A stretch of DNA of 64,000 bases, from positions 67,707 through 131,706 of the forward strand of contig CALKRW010000063.1 in assembly GCA_937989585.1 (NCBI GenBank), in the 5' to 3' direction. This stretch comes from an uncultured Porphyromonadaceae bacterium (GTDB lineage: Bacteria; Bacteroidota; Bacteroidia; Bacteroidales; Muribaculaceae). The notes under the pieces were generated by a model. That model was not told the DNA's origin. It did not search any database and saw only the letters and a list, made by a program, of their open reading frames with translations. The position numbers were made by a program, and so were the translations under genes. Numbering within the stretch: position 1 is the first letter of the stretch; each line of letters starts with the position of its first letter. Positions 1-9,142 of this stretch are shown one piece after another.

Positions 1-1
1 G

Positions 2-616
2 GTCAACGAGCGAGACAAAAACGCAAGGGTCATCTTTATCATCGCTATTGTCATACTATCCATTCTCCTCATAGCCACATCCATCCTATTCCTTGTCTAT
101 AACAAGAACCGCCTGAAACTAAAGCGCGTAAAGGAAAAACTTGCAGGATCACTCAAAGTCAAGGACTCATACATACGCCAGATTCTCACTCTGTGCGGAG
201 TATACCTTACAGCACTCGAGAGCTTCAACACACTCGCCGGACGTAAGATCAAGGCCGGGCAGCAACAGGAATTGCTCAACATGATTGAATCGGGCCGCAT
301 ACTACGCGACCAGTTGCAGAACTTCTATGACGTCTTCGACTCAGCATTCCTTATGGTGTACCCGGATTTTGTCGATCAGGTCAACGAACTTCTCCTGCCC
401 GATAAACAGATTGTCCTGAAAGAGGGCGAACATATGTCTCCCGAATTACGTATCCTCGCGTTCATGCGTCTTGGCGTCGACAACTCGACACAGATTTCAA
501 AATTCCTCGGTCTGTCGCTGAACACAATCTATACATACCGCAATAAAATCAAAACCCGTGCCCTCGACCGCGACACCTTCGAAGACGAGGTGAAACGCAT
601 AGGCAAAATCGACTGA
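2..616 (+). CDS. DUF6377-type regulator, C-terminal part (5' end outside window)
   Basis: Open from the left edge with no start visible; 204 residues of the C-terminus are present. A transmembrane helix (about residues 10-33 of the visible part) is followed by a basic juxtamembrane stretch and a cytosolic domain ending in a LuxR-like helix-turn-helix (MSPELRILAFMRLGV...STQISKFLGLSLNTIYTYR). This arrangement matches the Bacteroidota DUF6377 family, in which a periplasmic TPR sensor, one membrane helix and a C-terminal DNA-binding helix-turn-helix sit in one chain. I infer a membrane-anchored transcription regulator; its ligand cannot be read from this fragment. AT-rich non-coding sequence follows. 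Confidence 0.75.
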   Translation, partial: VNERDKNARVIFIIAIVILSILLIATSILFLVYNKNRLKLKRVKEKLAGSLKVKDSYIRQILTLCGVYLTALESFNTLAGRKIKAGQQQELLNMIESGRILRDQLQNFYDVFDSAFLMVYPDFVDQVNELLLPDKQIVLKEGEHMSPELRILAFMRLGVDNSTQISKFLGLSLNTIYTYRNKIKTRALDRDTFEDEVKRIGKID

Positions 617-775
617 TCCGGACCAAGTACGCGCCCATACGGGGCCGGCCAGATCTCATATACACCTATATATCACCTTATATTTTAACATAAAATTAGA
701 AATAATTATATATTGATTATAAGATATTTACCGATATATTTACCTAAAAATAATTTATATTTTTGCTATACATTG

Positions 776-806
776 TTTGAAATGGCTTGACGCTGCTATA
801 ATTTTG
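776..806 (+). promoter_or_regulatory. Bacteroidota-type promoter of a possible small RNA
   Basis: TTTG at 776-779, a 19-bp spacer, then TAATTTTG at 799-806. This is an exact match to the Bacteroidota primary-sigma consensus (TTTG-N19-21-TAnnTTTG). The expected start of transcription is about 812-815. No ORF begins within the next 180 bp, but a terminator-like hairpin lies at 884-920. Confidence 0.65.
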
Positions 807-812
807 CAATCG

Positions 813-920
813 CATTAAGGTAAATAATAATAATTCAGGTCTAAGATTCAAGGTTATTATTTTAGGATTTTTGTAGTATCATCAAGAAAAAGCGCTCTGT
901 GAAGACCGCTTTTCTTGTTT
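813..920 (+). ncRNA. candidate small RNA of about 105 nt
   Basis: The segment is bounded by a consensus promoter (776-806) and a hairpin at 884-916, whose arms aagaaaaagcg and cgcttttctt pair with a one-base bulge, followed by a T-rich tail. It holds no convincing ORF. A second -7 box at 1039-1046 would serve pepT separately, so this unit appears independent. I do not recognise the family; it could instead be a long untranslated leader that is terminated early. Identity is inferred from layout only. Confidence 0.4.
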
Positions 921-1038
921 TAAATATTCCGTGCCACACTCAGCCGTCCTGCAAGCATATGCCTCACAAAGATTACCGAAGTTGAAATGGCTGAGTGAAT
1001 TTTCTTTTTATAACAAGGTATATATTGGTTTTATTTTG

Positions 1039-1046
1039 TAATTTTG
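1039..1046 (+). promoter_or_regulatory. -7 box of the pepT-miaA unit
   Basis: TAATTTTG followed by C, matching the TAnnTTTG element; no good TTTG is found 19-21 bp upstream. It predicts transcription starting around 1052, downstream of the longest in-frame start (995). This supports the ATG at 1094 as the pepT start. Confidence 0.5.
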
Positions 1047-1093
1047 CCGATGAGATATTCTATAAGCGCAACAATATAATAAACCACCCATAT

Positions 1094-2326
1094 ATGAATG
1101 TACTTGACCGATTCCTGCAGTATGTGAAGTTCGACACCCAGAGTGACGAACTCACCAACATGACTCCTTCGACTCCCGGGCAGATGAAGTTCGCATCCTT
1201 CCTCGAAAAAGAACTCAAGACACTGGGGCTAAGCGATGTCAGACTTGATGACAACGGATATCTGATGGCCCGTCTTCCCGGCAACATCACGGACCGAAAA
1301 GTCCCGACAGTCGGTTTCATCGCCCACATGGACACCTCTCCCGACATGTCCGGCCACAATGTCTCGCCCCGCATAATCGAATCATACGACGGCGGCGCCA
1401 TCATCCTCAACAACGACCAGAATATCATTCTCTCACCTGAAGAATTCCCCGAACTCAAAAGTTACATAGGCCAGCCACTGGTAGTAACCGACGGCACCAC
1501 CCTTTTGGGCGCAGACGACAAGGCCGGCATCGCCGAAATCATCTCTGCCGTGGCATATCTGATGGAACACCCCGAAATCAAGCACGGCGACATAGCCATA
1601 GGCTTCAACCCCGACGAGGAAATCGGCCTCGGCGCCCACAAATTCGACGTTCCCGCTTTCGGAGCGGACTTCGCATACACAATGGATGGCGGAGAAATCG
1701 GCGAACTTGAGTTCGAGAACTTCAACGCCGCAGTCGCCCGTGTCACGTTCAACGGCCGCAACGTTCACCCCGGTTATGCCAAGCACAAGATGATCAACTC
1801 GATGCGCATCGCAAACCAGTTCATGATCATGCTTCCACGCTGGGAGACTCCAGAACACACCGAAGGCTACGAAGGCTTCTATCACCTCGTGGGCATGGAA
1901 GGCACCGTAGAGAAAACCGTCCTGACATACATAATCCGCGACCATGACCGCGACCGTTTCGAGCGCCGCAAGAAGGAATTCGAGCACCTTGCCCGCAAGA
2001 TCAACGCCGAGTTCCCCGGAGTCTGCGCTCTCGACATCCGCGACCAGTATTACAACATGCGCGAGAAAATCGAGCCCCTCATGTACATAATCGACATTGC
2101 CAAACAGGCCATGGTAGACAGCGGAGTAACACCAAAGGTTGTCCCCATCCGCGGAGGCACAGACGGAGCCCAACTCTCATTCAAGGGACTGCCCTGCCCC
2201 AATATCTTCGCCGGCGGTCTCAATTTCCATGGCCGCTACGAATATCTGCCCATCCGCTCAATGGAGAAGGCCCAGGAAGTCATCGTCAACATAGCCCGCA
2301 TAGTCGGCGAACGTACAGAGGCATAA
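1094..2326 (+). CDS. pepT: peptidase T (tripeptide aminopeptidase)
   Basis: Cytosolic zinc aminopeptidase of the M20 family that removes the N-terminal residue from tripeptides. From ATG 1094 the protein is 410 residues, close to the usual 408. The metal and catalytic residues are visible: H78 and D80 in HMDTSPDMSG, D141 in GADDKAG, E175/E176 in NPDEEIG, D198 in TMDGGEIG, and a late His in the GLNFHGRYEYLP segment. A longer reading from 995 would add 33 residues unlike the family and would begin upstream of the predicted transcription start, so I reject it. miaA follows with no gap, so the two are probably co-transcribed. Confidence 0.93.
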   Translation: MNVLDRFLQYVKFDTQSDELTNMTPSTPGQMKFASFLEKELKTLGLSDVRLDDNGYLMARLPGNITDRKVPTVGFIAHMDTSPDMSGHNVSPRIIESYDGGAIILNNDQNIILSPEEFPELKSYIGQPLVVTDGTTLLGADDKAGIAEIISAVAYLMEHPEIKHGDIAIGFNPDEEIGLGAHKFDVPAFGADFAYTMDGGEIGELEFENFNAAVARVTFNGRNVHPGYAKHKMINSMRIANQFMIMLPRWETPEHTEGYEGFYHLVGMEGTVEKTVLTYIIRDHDRDRFERRKKEFEHLARKINAEFPGVCALDIRDQYYNMREKIEPLMYIIDIAKQAMVDSGVTPKVVPIRGGTDGAQLSFKGLPCPNIFAGGLNFHGRYEYLPIRSMEKAQEVIVNIARIVGERTEA

Positions 2327-3241
2327 GTGATACGCCGGATGGCTGTCATAACCGGGCCCACGGCTTCAGGAAAGACCGCGCTTGCCATAAGGCTTGCACA
2401 GGCTTTAGGCACTCACGTCATCTCTGCCGACTCCCGTCAGATTTACCGCGGGATGCCGATAACCACAGCACGCCCCAGCAACGAGGAACTGTCCGCTGTC
2501 CCGCACCATTTCATCGAGACCCTCGACATTGACCGCTACTACTCGGCCGCAGAATACGAATCGGATGTACTCGGACTTTTAGCCTCAGGAACTATTCCCG
2601 GCGACACGGCGGTGATGTGCGGAGGCTCGATGATGTACGTTGACGCGGTGTGCAAAGGCATCAATGAAATGCCGACCATCTCTGCAGAAGTACGGCAGAG
2701 AGTCGTCGAACTGCGCAAGGAACACGGTAACAAAGGACTGCTGGCATTCCTCGAGATTGCCGATCCCGTGAGTTTCGCACGGGTAGACCTGGCAAACATG
2801 CGACGCGTGATGCATGCAATCGAGGTCACGATGCAAGCAGGCCGTCCCTATTCGGAACTTTGCGGCGAGCCAAAGACGCCCAGGCCCTTCGAAACCGTGA
2901 AGTTCATGATTGATCTGCCACGGGAACGACTTTTCGAGCGCATAAACCACCGTGTCGACACAATGGTGCGCGCGGGGATGGAGGAAGAGGCGCGACGTCT
3001 CTATCCCTTACGTCACCTCAATTCCCTGAACACGGTTGGTCTAAAAGAGTGGTTCGCCCACTTCGACGGCGCAATGGACAGAGAGACGGCCATCGCCCGC
3101 ATCAAAAAGAATACCCGCGTGTACGCCAAGAAACAACTTACCTGGCTCGCGCGTGAACAGTCGGTTGTGCGTCTCGACCCGTCACGCGACCTTCTTGAAC
3201 AGGCAATGGAGATACTGCAGTCAGAATCTCTGCCACGATGA
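2327..3241 (+). CDS. miaA: tRNA dimethylallyltransferase
   Basis: Transfers a dimethylallyl group from DMAPP to N6 of A37 in tRNAs that read UNN codons. The P-loop GPTASGKT is at residues 10-17, followed by DSRQIYRGMPITTARP, the family's substrate motif, and a C-terminal KKNTRVYAKKQLTWL region typical of MiaA. The start is either GTG at 2327, directly abutting the pepT stop, or ATG at 2339, which gives MAVITGPTASGK; both are plausible. Length 304 (or 300) fits the family (about 300-315). Confidence 0.93.
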   Translation: MIRRMAVITGPTASGKTALAIRLAQALGTHVISADSRQIYRGMPITTARPSNEELSAVPHHFIETLDIDRYYSAAEYESDVLGLLASGTIPGDTAVMCGGSMMYVDAVCKGINEMPTISAEVRQRVVELRKEHGNKGLLAFLEIADPVSFARVDLANMRRVMHAIEVTMQAGRPYSELCGEPKTPRPFETVKFMIDLPRERLFERINHRVDTMVRAGMEEEARRLYPLRHLNSLNTVGLKEWFAHFDGAMDRETAIARIKKNTRVYAKKQLTWLAREQSVVRLDPSRDLLEQAMEILQSESLPR

Positions 3242-3322
3242 GTCCGTAAGCCATGTCATTAGACACTGTGTCTGAATGTTTCCGGCCAATTCAAAAAGAA
3301 TATAGTCCAAGACAAAAAGCAA

Positions 3323-4414
3323 ATGAAAAAAATCTCGTCCACAAATCTGTGGCACAGCACTAAAGACTACATTTTCATCACCCTGGGCATGGCCCTGTAC
3401 GCCTTCGGTTTCTGCGGATTCATACTCCCGACCAAAATCGTCATGGGCGGTCTGGCCGGCGTAGGCACCCTGGTTTACTTTGCCAGCGGCGAGGTGATAC
3501 CCGTAGCCGTGACCCAATATGTCTGCAACCTCATACTGCTTGCATTCGCCTATAAGATTGTGGGCAGGAAGTTTGTACTCGGGACCCTCTTCGGCGCGAC
3601 TATGATTTCTGTGTGGGTCGGCTTGTTCCAGCCCATATTCATAGGCGGCGTGTTCGAGAACGGCATCCTCCCCGGCGACCCGTTCATGAACATAGTCATA
3701 GGCTCATCCTTCATCGGCTTCGGCATAGGCATGTGTTTCGTTCACAACGGATCGTCCGGCGGCACGGACATCGTGGCGGCAATGGTCTCGAAGCACTCCA
3801 ATGTCACCGTGGGCCGCACCATGCTATACACCGATGTCTTCATCATATCGTCATCTTACCTCATAACCCACGAGATACGCTACGTAGTGTACGGTTTCAT
3901 GGTACTCGTAATCGTATCCTATCTCGCCGATCTGGTGATAAACACAAACCGTCAGGCAGTCCAGTTCACCATCATATCGTCGAAATGGCGTGAAATCGCA
4001 ACTGCCGTCAACAACGACGCACACCGAGGCTGCACTGTTCTCGACGGCATGGGATGGTACAGCAAATCCACCGTCAAGGTGCTTCTGGTGATGTGCCGAA
4101 AAATCGAGTCGGTAAACATCTTCCGAATAGTCAAGTACATCGACCCCGAGGCGTTCATCACACAAGGCAATGTCAACGGTGTCTACGGCAAGGGCTTCGA
4201 CAGCGTAAAGATCAAGATGAAGACCGACAACAGTGACATCTCGCACCGCATCGACCAGGACACACGGGCAGACTTCGGTGGACATAACTCTGTCAGCAAT
4301 CCGGACAGTCCGCACATACACATCCCGGCCGACACATATGCCGACGGCTCCACCGCCGTACAGAACGACATTAAGCGTCCCGCCGGCGGCGGCACACCCA
4401 TAGGGCGAATTTAA
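3323..4414 (+). CDS. YitT family membrane protein with DUF2179 domain
   Basis: Multi-spanning inner-membrane protein. The first helix region (YIFITLGMALYAFGFCGFILP) and the KIVMGGLAGVGTL and GSSGGTDIVAAMVSKH segments are YitT hallmarks. A cytosolic DUF2179 domain follows from about residue 215 (AVQFTIISSKWREIA..., HRGCTVLDGMGWYS..., YIDPEAFITQGNVNGVYGKGF). The family's transport role is not settled. The last about 65 residues are a low-complexity polar tail (HIHIPADTYADG..., GGGTPIGRI) beyond the usual length of about 290-300, which is unusual. It sits 80 bp after miaA. Confidence 0.85.
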   Translation: MKKISSTNLWHSTKDYIFITLGMALYAFGFCGFILPTKIVMGGLAGVGTLVYFASGEVIPVAVTQYVCNLILLAFAYKIVGRKFVLGTLFGATMISVWVGLFQPIFIGGVFENGILPGDPFMNIVIGSSFIGFGIGMCFVHNGSSGGTDIVAAMVSKHSNVTVGRTMLYTDVFIISSSYLITHEIRYVVYGFMVLVIVSYLADLVINTNRQAVQFTIISSKWREIATAVNNDAHRGCTVLDGMGWYSKSTVKVLLVMCRKIESVNIFRIVKYIDPEAFITQGNVNGVYGKGFDSVKIKMKTDNSDISHRIDQDTRADFGGHNSVSNPDSPHIHIPADTYADGSTAVQNDIKRPAGGGTPIGRI

Positions 4415-4435
4415 GAATACAACAGCGACCACATT

Positions 4436-5188
4436 ATGAAGAAAATATCATACCTCATTATCGGTCTCGTGATTCCTGTGTATGCATCGGCAGACACCCA
4501 TCCGTTTTTCGACAGTTCACGACCGGAGGGCTATGCTCCCGTGGTAGGAATACATGCAGGAGCCGGCGTGTCCACAATCACACAGAATTATTACAGCCAG
4601 ATTGAGAACTGCTCGGACTTCTTCTTCACTCCAGGGGTCACAACAGTATTCGGCGCATCGGTGGAACTGCCAGTACGCAACTTTCTATCAATAGGCACCG
4701 GGGCTGACTTCAGCATCTCACACTACAACTGGTCAATGACCGTTGTAGAAGGCTCTATGAGTACAGTCAACACCCTCTACAACCGCAATACATACCGGAC
4801 GCTTGAGATACCGCTTTATCTGAAGTTCGCATTCAACATCAGCGACAAGGTGCAGTGGACCAATCAAATCGGCTTCTACATATCACAAGGCATAAGCGGC
4901 AAATCGAAATACCGCGCGTATGTGTCCTCGACAGACCCGCTGGGGCAGTCGCAGGTAACAGTGAGCAACTACGAACGAGACTACTACAAGTCAGCCGACC
5001 CTGTCGTAAACGGCAACAGCCGCACCGACATAGGCGCCAACATAGGCACAGGACTGATGTTCCGCCAACACTGGACACTTGACATTGTGTTCCGTGCAGG
5101 ATTCCTGAACATGGCACGCAACAACGGCGTCCTCGATATCCGCGAGCACAACTTGGCGGCGACGTTCCGCTTCGGATACAAGTTCTAA
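4436..5188 (+). CDS. outer membrane beta-barrel protein
   Basis: 250 residues with a signal peptide (MKKISYLIIGLVIPVYASA, cleavage probably after ASA). The mature part has alternating aromatic strands (GVSTITQNYYSQI, FLSIGTGADFSISHYNW, LEIPLYLKFAFNI, IGANIGTGLMFRQHW) and ends RFGYKF, a typical C-terminal barrel strand with terminal Phe. It resembles the porin/PorT-like outer membrane barrel families of Bacteroidota. The exact function is not recognisable. It starts 21 bp after the YitT gene and ends 6 bp before bioA, so is probably part of the same transcript. Confidence 0.75.
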   Translation: MKKISYLIIGLVIPVYASADTHPFFDSSRPEGYAPVVGIHAGAGVSTITQNYYSQIENCSDFFFTPGVTTVFGASVELPVRNFLSIGTGADFSISHYNWSMTVVEGSMSTVNTLYNRNTYRTLEIPLYLKFAFNISDKVQWTNQIGFYISQGISGKSKYRAYVSSTDPLGQSQVTVSNYERDYYKSADPVVNGNSRTDIGANIGTGLMFRQHWTLDIVFRAGFLNMARNNGVLDIREHNLAATFRFGYKF

Positions 5189-5194
5189 AGAATC

Positions 5195-6520
5195 ATGAAA
5201 AGAGAAAATTACTATACCGAAGACCAAAATTCAAGTACGGTCCACGACGAGTGGGACCGCGAACACCTATGGCATCCCTACACATCAACCATAGCCCCTC
5301 TGCCGACCTATAAGGTAGCCGGAGCACAAGGCGCCGAGATTGAACTTGCCGACGGCAGGAGACTAATCGACGGCATGTCATCGTGGTGGTGCGTATGCCA
5401 TGGCTATAATCATCCGGCAATAAACACCGCCATCAAAGTGCAACTCGAGAAGATGAGCCACGTGATGTTCGGCGGTTTCACCCATCAGCCTGCAATAGAC
5501 CTAGGCAAGAAACTTCTCGCGCTTGCACCTTCGAAGATGCACAATGTGTTCTTCGCCGACTCTGGTTCAGTGGCAGTCGAAGTAGCCATGAAAATGGCTG
5601 TACAGGCTTCGGTCGCCCGTAGCGGCGACCATGGAAAAACAAACTTCGTGACCATACGCCGGGGATATCACGGCGACACATGGAACGCGATGAGCGTATG
5701 CGACCCCGTCACCGGAATGCACAGCGCCTTTGGTTCCGCGCTGCCCATACGATATTTTGTGCCCTCCCCGACATCACGCTTCGATGGCGAATGGAATCCC
5801 GAGGACATCAAGCCTCTGGAAGAAACACTCGAAAAGCACGGCAAGGAAATCGCCGCTCTGATACTCGAGCCGATAGTCCAGGGAGCCGGCGGAATGTGGT
5901 TCTACCATCCGCAATATCTCCGCGAAGCCCGCAGGCTATGCGACCAACATGGCATTTATCTGATTTTCGATGAAATAGCGACAGGATTCTGGCGTACAGG
6001 ACGATGCTTCGCATGGGAACATGCCGGTGTCCAGCCAGACATAATGTGTGTCGGCAAATGTCTCACCGGCGGCTATATGACAATGGCCGCAGTAATGACC
6101 ACAAAAGAAGTCGCCGACACCATCTCGCGAGGCGAGGCGGGTGTTATGATGCACGGCCCGACATTTATGGCCAACCCTTTGGCATGTTCCGCCGCATTAG
6201 CGTCGCTCAAACTTTTAGAAACAAACTATCCCGAAGGCATAGAAGAGCGCGTAAAACACATCAACAGACTCATCGCAAAAGGTATCGGACGGGCCCGCGA
6301 ACTTGATAACGTCGCTGATGTACGCACTATCGGCACGATTGGCGTAATCGAAGTTAAGGAACCGGTCGATGTCGGCGAGTTCCAGAAACGCTGTGTCGCC
6401 AAAGGCGTATGGATAAGACCTTTCGGACGAAATGTCTATATTATGCCTCCATACGTGATAAGCGTCAGCCAACTCGAACATCTGACCACGGCCATGGTCG
6501 AACTCGTAAGCGGACTCTGA
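5195..6520 (+). CDS. bioA: adenosylmethionine-8-amino-7-oxononanoate aminotransferase
   Basis: PLP-dependent biotin biosynthesis enzyme that uses S-adenosylmethionine to aminate KAPA to DAPA. Visible hallmarks are HLWHPYTS near the N-terminus, the GMSSWWCVCHGYNHP segment with its tryptophan pair, RRGYHGDTWNAMSV, the aspartate of LIFDEIATGFWRTG and the PLP lysine in GKCLTGGYMT (near residue 288). Length 441 is slightly over the usual about 430. bioF follows after one base, so translation is probably coupled. Confidence 0.95.
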   Translation: MKRENYYTEDQNSSTVHDEWDREHLWHPYTSTIAPLPTYKVAGAQGAEIELADGRRLIDGMSSWWCVCHGYNHPAINTAIKVQLEKMSHVMFGGFTHQPAIDLGKKLLALAPSKMHNVFFADSGSVAVEVAMKMAVQASVARSGDHGKTNFVTIRRGYHGDTWNAMSVCDPVTGMHSAFGSALPIRYFVPSPTSRFDGEWNPEDIKPLEETLEKHGKEIAALILEPIVQGAGGMWFYHPQYLREARRLCDQHGIYLIFDEIATGFWRTGRCFAWEHAGVQPDIMCVGKCLTGGYMTMAAVMTTKEVADTISRGEAGVMMHGPTFMANPLACSAALASLKLLETNYPEGIEERVKHINRLIAKGIGRARELDNVADVRTIGTIGVIEVKEPVDVGEFQKRCVAKGVWIRPFGRNVYIMPPYVISVSQLEHLTTAMVELVSGL

Positions 6521-6521
6521 G

Positions 6522-7658
6522 ATGCAGACCATACGCGAAACATTGGCACAGTTGGAGGCAGCCGACAATCTGCGCCGACTGCCCCACGACAGCGAGGACT
6601 CTCCAGTTGTTGACCTGAGTTCAAACGATTACCTTGGTCTGGCAGATGACATAGCCTTGCGAGAAGAGTTTCTTGCCGGACTTAACGTAAGGATTTTTCT
6701 GCCAACATCGTCGGCATCGCGTCTGCTCTCGGCACGTCAGGAAAGTTACGAGCGGCTCGAAACGAGACTATCCGAACTGTACGGCCGCGCGGCACTCCTG
6801 TTCAACAGCGGCTATCACGCCAACACGGGACTTGTCAGTGCTTTGGGAGGCAAAGGCACGCTATTCGTGGCCGACAAACTTGTCCATGCCTCGATTATCG
6901 ACGGTCTGACTCTGAGCGGATCGCGCTTCGAACGCTTCCGCCATAATGACTACGACCATCTGCATCGCATCATCGAGAAAAACGGCAAAGATTATTCCCG
7001 CATTGTAATTCTATCGGAATCAGTCTTCTCGATGGACGGAGACATGTGCGACATCACAGCGCTTGCAGAAGCAAAGAGACTTCATCCGAACACATTATTA
7101 TATATAGACGAGGCACATGCCGTAGGCGTGCTCGGTCCTCAGGGACTCGGATGCGTGGCAGAATCCGGTATGGCGGAGGATGTTGACATCGTGGTCGGCA
7201 CTTTCGGAAAAGCATTGGCATCCTTCGGCGCTTTCGCCATACTATCACCGGAAATGCGCGAATTCATGGTCAACCGTGCAAGGTCACTTATTTTCTCGAC
7301 ATCAATTCCACCGGTGGTTGCCGACTGGTCCCTCTTCATGCTCGAGCATGCATTGAAAATGGATTCCGAACGAGAACATCTGCATGCGCTAGCGACAAAG
7401 TTACAGGCGTTCACTCATGCACCATCCAGTCTTAAAATCAATGGTAAGGCCTCGGCATCGCACATACAGCCACTGATAACGGGCGATGCACGCCGAGCCG
7501 TCGAACTCTCAAAGGAACTACTTGAACGAGGATTCAAAGTTCTGCCGATACGGACGCCCACAGTGCCTCCCGGCACCGAACGACTGCGCTTCTCGCTCTC
7601 GGCTTCAATGCCTATATCAGCATTGGACGATTTGGTTTGTTCCGGTATAAACATTTAA
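6522..7658 (+). CDS. bioF: 8-amino-7-oxononanoate synthase (KAPA synthase)
   Basis: Condenses pimeloyl-ACP/CoA with L-alanine to KAPA, the substrate of BioA. Alpha-oxoamine synthase signatures are present: SSNDYLGLADD, LFNSGYHANTGL, YIDEAHAVGVLGPQG with the PLP-contacting Asp and His, and the Schiff-base lysine in GTFGKALASFGAF (near residue 230). The reading frame starts one base after bioA. No bioC, bioD or bioB is visible here, so the pathway must be completed elsewhere. A short inverted repeat (TGTTTAA / TTAAACA, 7664-7683) follows but lacks a T tract. Confidence 0.93.
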   Translation: MQTIRETLAQLEAADNLRRLPHDSEDSPVVDLSSNDYLGLADDIALREEFLAGLNVRIFLPTSSASRLLSARQESYERLETRLSELYGRAALLFNSGYHANTGLVSALGGKGTLFVADKLVHASIIDGLTLSGSRFERFRHNDYDHLHRIIEKNGKDYSRIVILSESVFSMDGDMCDITALAEAKRLHPNTLLYIDEAHAVGVLGPQGLGCVAESGMAEDVDIVVGTFGKALASFGAFAILSPEMREFMVNRARSLIFSTSIPPVVADWSLFMLEHALKMDSEREHLHALATKLQAFTHAPSSLKINGKASASHIQPLITGDARRAVELSKELLERGFKVLPIRTPTVPPGTERLRFSLSASMPISALDDLVCSGINI

Positions 7659-7705
7659 TGCAATGTTTAAATAAGGTTAAACAGCGAAGAAATTTTGCGG
7701 AAGGC

Positions 7706-7736
7706 TTTGGCGCATGACAAAAAAGTTGTACCTTTG
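7706..7736 (+). promoter_or_regulatory. promoter of the initiator tRNA
   Basis: TTTG at 7706-7709, 19-bp spacer, TACCTTTG at 7729-7736: a full Bacteroidota consensus promoter. The predicted start is about 7743, a few bases before the mature tRNA 5' end at 7751. Confidence 0.75.
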
Positions 7737-7750
7737 CACCATCGAAACAT

Positions 7751-7825
<75 letters not shown>

Positions 7826-7830
7826 ATCCA

Positions 7831-7866
7831 AAGAACTTGAAAATATTATTTTCAAGTTCTTTTTTG
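7831..7866 (+). terminator. rho-independent terminator of tRNA-fMet
   Basis: Arms aagaacttgaaaa (7831-7843) and ttttcaagttctt (7849-7861) form a 13-bp perfect stem followed directly by TTTT. It lies five bases after the CCA end. Confidence 0.85.
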
Positions 7867-7962
7867 CTATTATTCAGATTATTATTAAATTTGGGGACTC
7901 CGTTATGGAACTAATACCAAATCAATCGTTCTCAGAATACTAAAACTTAAAAATCGATTTTT

Positions 7963-8766
7963 ATGAAAAAGACTATTCTTGCCTTGGCGGTAGCCTTGAG
8001 TTCGTTGGGCTGCGCGGCGGTCACTTTTCCTTTCAACGTAACGGCTCCCACTTGGAACGAAGTCGCCGAATGTACCACCGAGGGCGGTGTGAATATCCGC
8101 AAAGTACCTTCCACCACGGCTCCCAAACTCGTTTATAATGAAGCAAAGATTGAAGACTTTGAAACACCTTTGAAATATCTTGCATACTGGGGTTCCAGAA
8201 CCGGAGGAAACATCCATGCTGTAACTTTCAATGGAATCGCTCCAGTTGTATCTATAAAAGACGGATGGATAGAACTCTTAAAAGAAGGTCCCAAAAACGA
8301 ATCAAACGCCTGGGTAAGTTCCAAATATTGCAAAGTTACCGAAATTACTCCAATCAGGGCGAGTAGTAATCCCGCTAGCCCGCAAGTCCTATTTTTCAAT
8401 ATCGAAGAAAACGTATATGCTATATATTTAGAAACTGATGAAATGAATGGCGAGGCAACTTTTTATATTGGCAAGGTTGCCGACGGGAAAATTGTATGCC
8501 CATACGCGTATACATGCGAATACGGGTTTGACATGTCCAACGAATCAGATCCGCCTTCAATTACCAAAAATGAATACGGCTCATATTTTTATTTGGCCAC
8601 AAAGAAAGGTATGACAGGAGAAATGGATTCATATGGCTTCGCTAACTATAGTCCTGATGTTTCCAAATTGCCTGCAGAAACACTTGATTTTGTCATCAAG
8701 CATGCAAAACCTTTAGACGTCTCCTCAATAATTTATCTTTATGATGGTAATTACCATATTTTTTAA
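7963..8766 (+). CDS. secreted SH3-like domain protein of unknown function
   Basis: 267 residues with a clear signal peptide (MKKTILALAVALSSLGCAAV). Residues 28-115 resemble a bacterial SH3-type module (ECTTEGGVNIRKVPSTTAPKL, later KDGWIELL and AWVSSKYCKVTEI), seen in proteins that bind cell wall or other periplasmic ligands. The C-terminal half is not recognised; it has alternating hydrophobic strands and no catalytic motif that I can see. It stands alone, with a strong terminator at 8794-8826 and the tRNA terminator upstream. It is more AT-rich than bioA/bioF. No lipobox, so it is probably periplasmic or exported. Confidence 0.6.
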   Translation: MKKTILALAVALSSLGCAAVTFPFNVTAPTWNEVAECTTEGGVNIRKVPSTTAPKLVYNEAKIEDFETPLKYLAYWGSRTGGNIHAVTFNGIAPVVSIKDGWIELLKEGPKNESNAWVSSKYCKVTEITPIRASSNPASPQVLFFNIEENVYAIYLETDEMNGEATFYIGKVADGKIVCPYAYTCEYGFDMSNESDPPSITKNEYGSYFYLATKKGMTGEMDSYGFANYSPDVSKLPAETLDFVIKHAKPLDVSSIIYLYDGNYHIF

Positions 8767-8793
8767 TAAATCGGCAATAACAAATAGTTTACA

Positions 8794-8826
8794 AATCGGC
8801 AGTCAATAACTGCCGATTTTGTTTTT
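8794..8826 (+). terminator. terminator after the SH3-like gene
   Basis: Arms aatcggcagt and actgccgatt, loop caata, followed by TTGTTTTT. The shape is typical of a rho-independent terminator. Confidence 0.8.
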
Positions 8827-9142
8827 GCTAAATGTAATTTGTAATTTTATTGGTGGGGGGGAAAATGACGTATATTGGAAACGATGGGTGAGGGCCTGAA
8901 TGTTAAATAATGATGTGTATTATAGATTTTTAATATTTTTGAGGGATTTTTTGGTTGAAATGGGATGATTTTTTTGTGATTTTTATGGTTTTTGTGTAAA
9001 AATTTTGTATATTTGCAACTGAACTCTATAATTAGGTTCGCAAATCGCCTGCCAAACCCGTTGTCACGCGGGATAGGAGTCACACCAAACCAAGAGCAGG
9101 CTCGCAGAAAATACCTTCTCTATTACATCTTCGTCATACGAC
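8827..9142 (+). promoter_or_regulatory. non-coding stretch with -7 box and structured leader for the next gene
   Basis: AT-rich region with a G7 tract at 8855-8861. A -7 element TATATTTG lies at 9008-9015, with only a poor -33 element. The resulting leader of about 120 nt can fold: GCCTGC (9047-9052) pairs with GCAGGC (9096-9101), enclosing a CCCG/CGGG hairpin. I see no ORF. The leader may simply be structured 5' UTR; no riboswitch class is recognised. Confidence 0.4.

Noticed and set aside
995..1093. Upstream in-frame extension of pepT
   Set aside because: It would start before the -7 box at 1039-1046, and the extra residues do not match PepT. ATG 1094 gives the normal family length.
1433..2173. 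246-residue open frame on the minus strand inside pepT
   Set aside because: Mirrors the codon pattern of pepT, has no recognisable motif and no promoter; a shadow frame.
8855..8861. G7 tract as a phase-variable promoter element
   Set aside because: It lies about 150 bp from the -7 box of the next gene, outside the region where a length change would alter the promoter.
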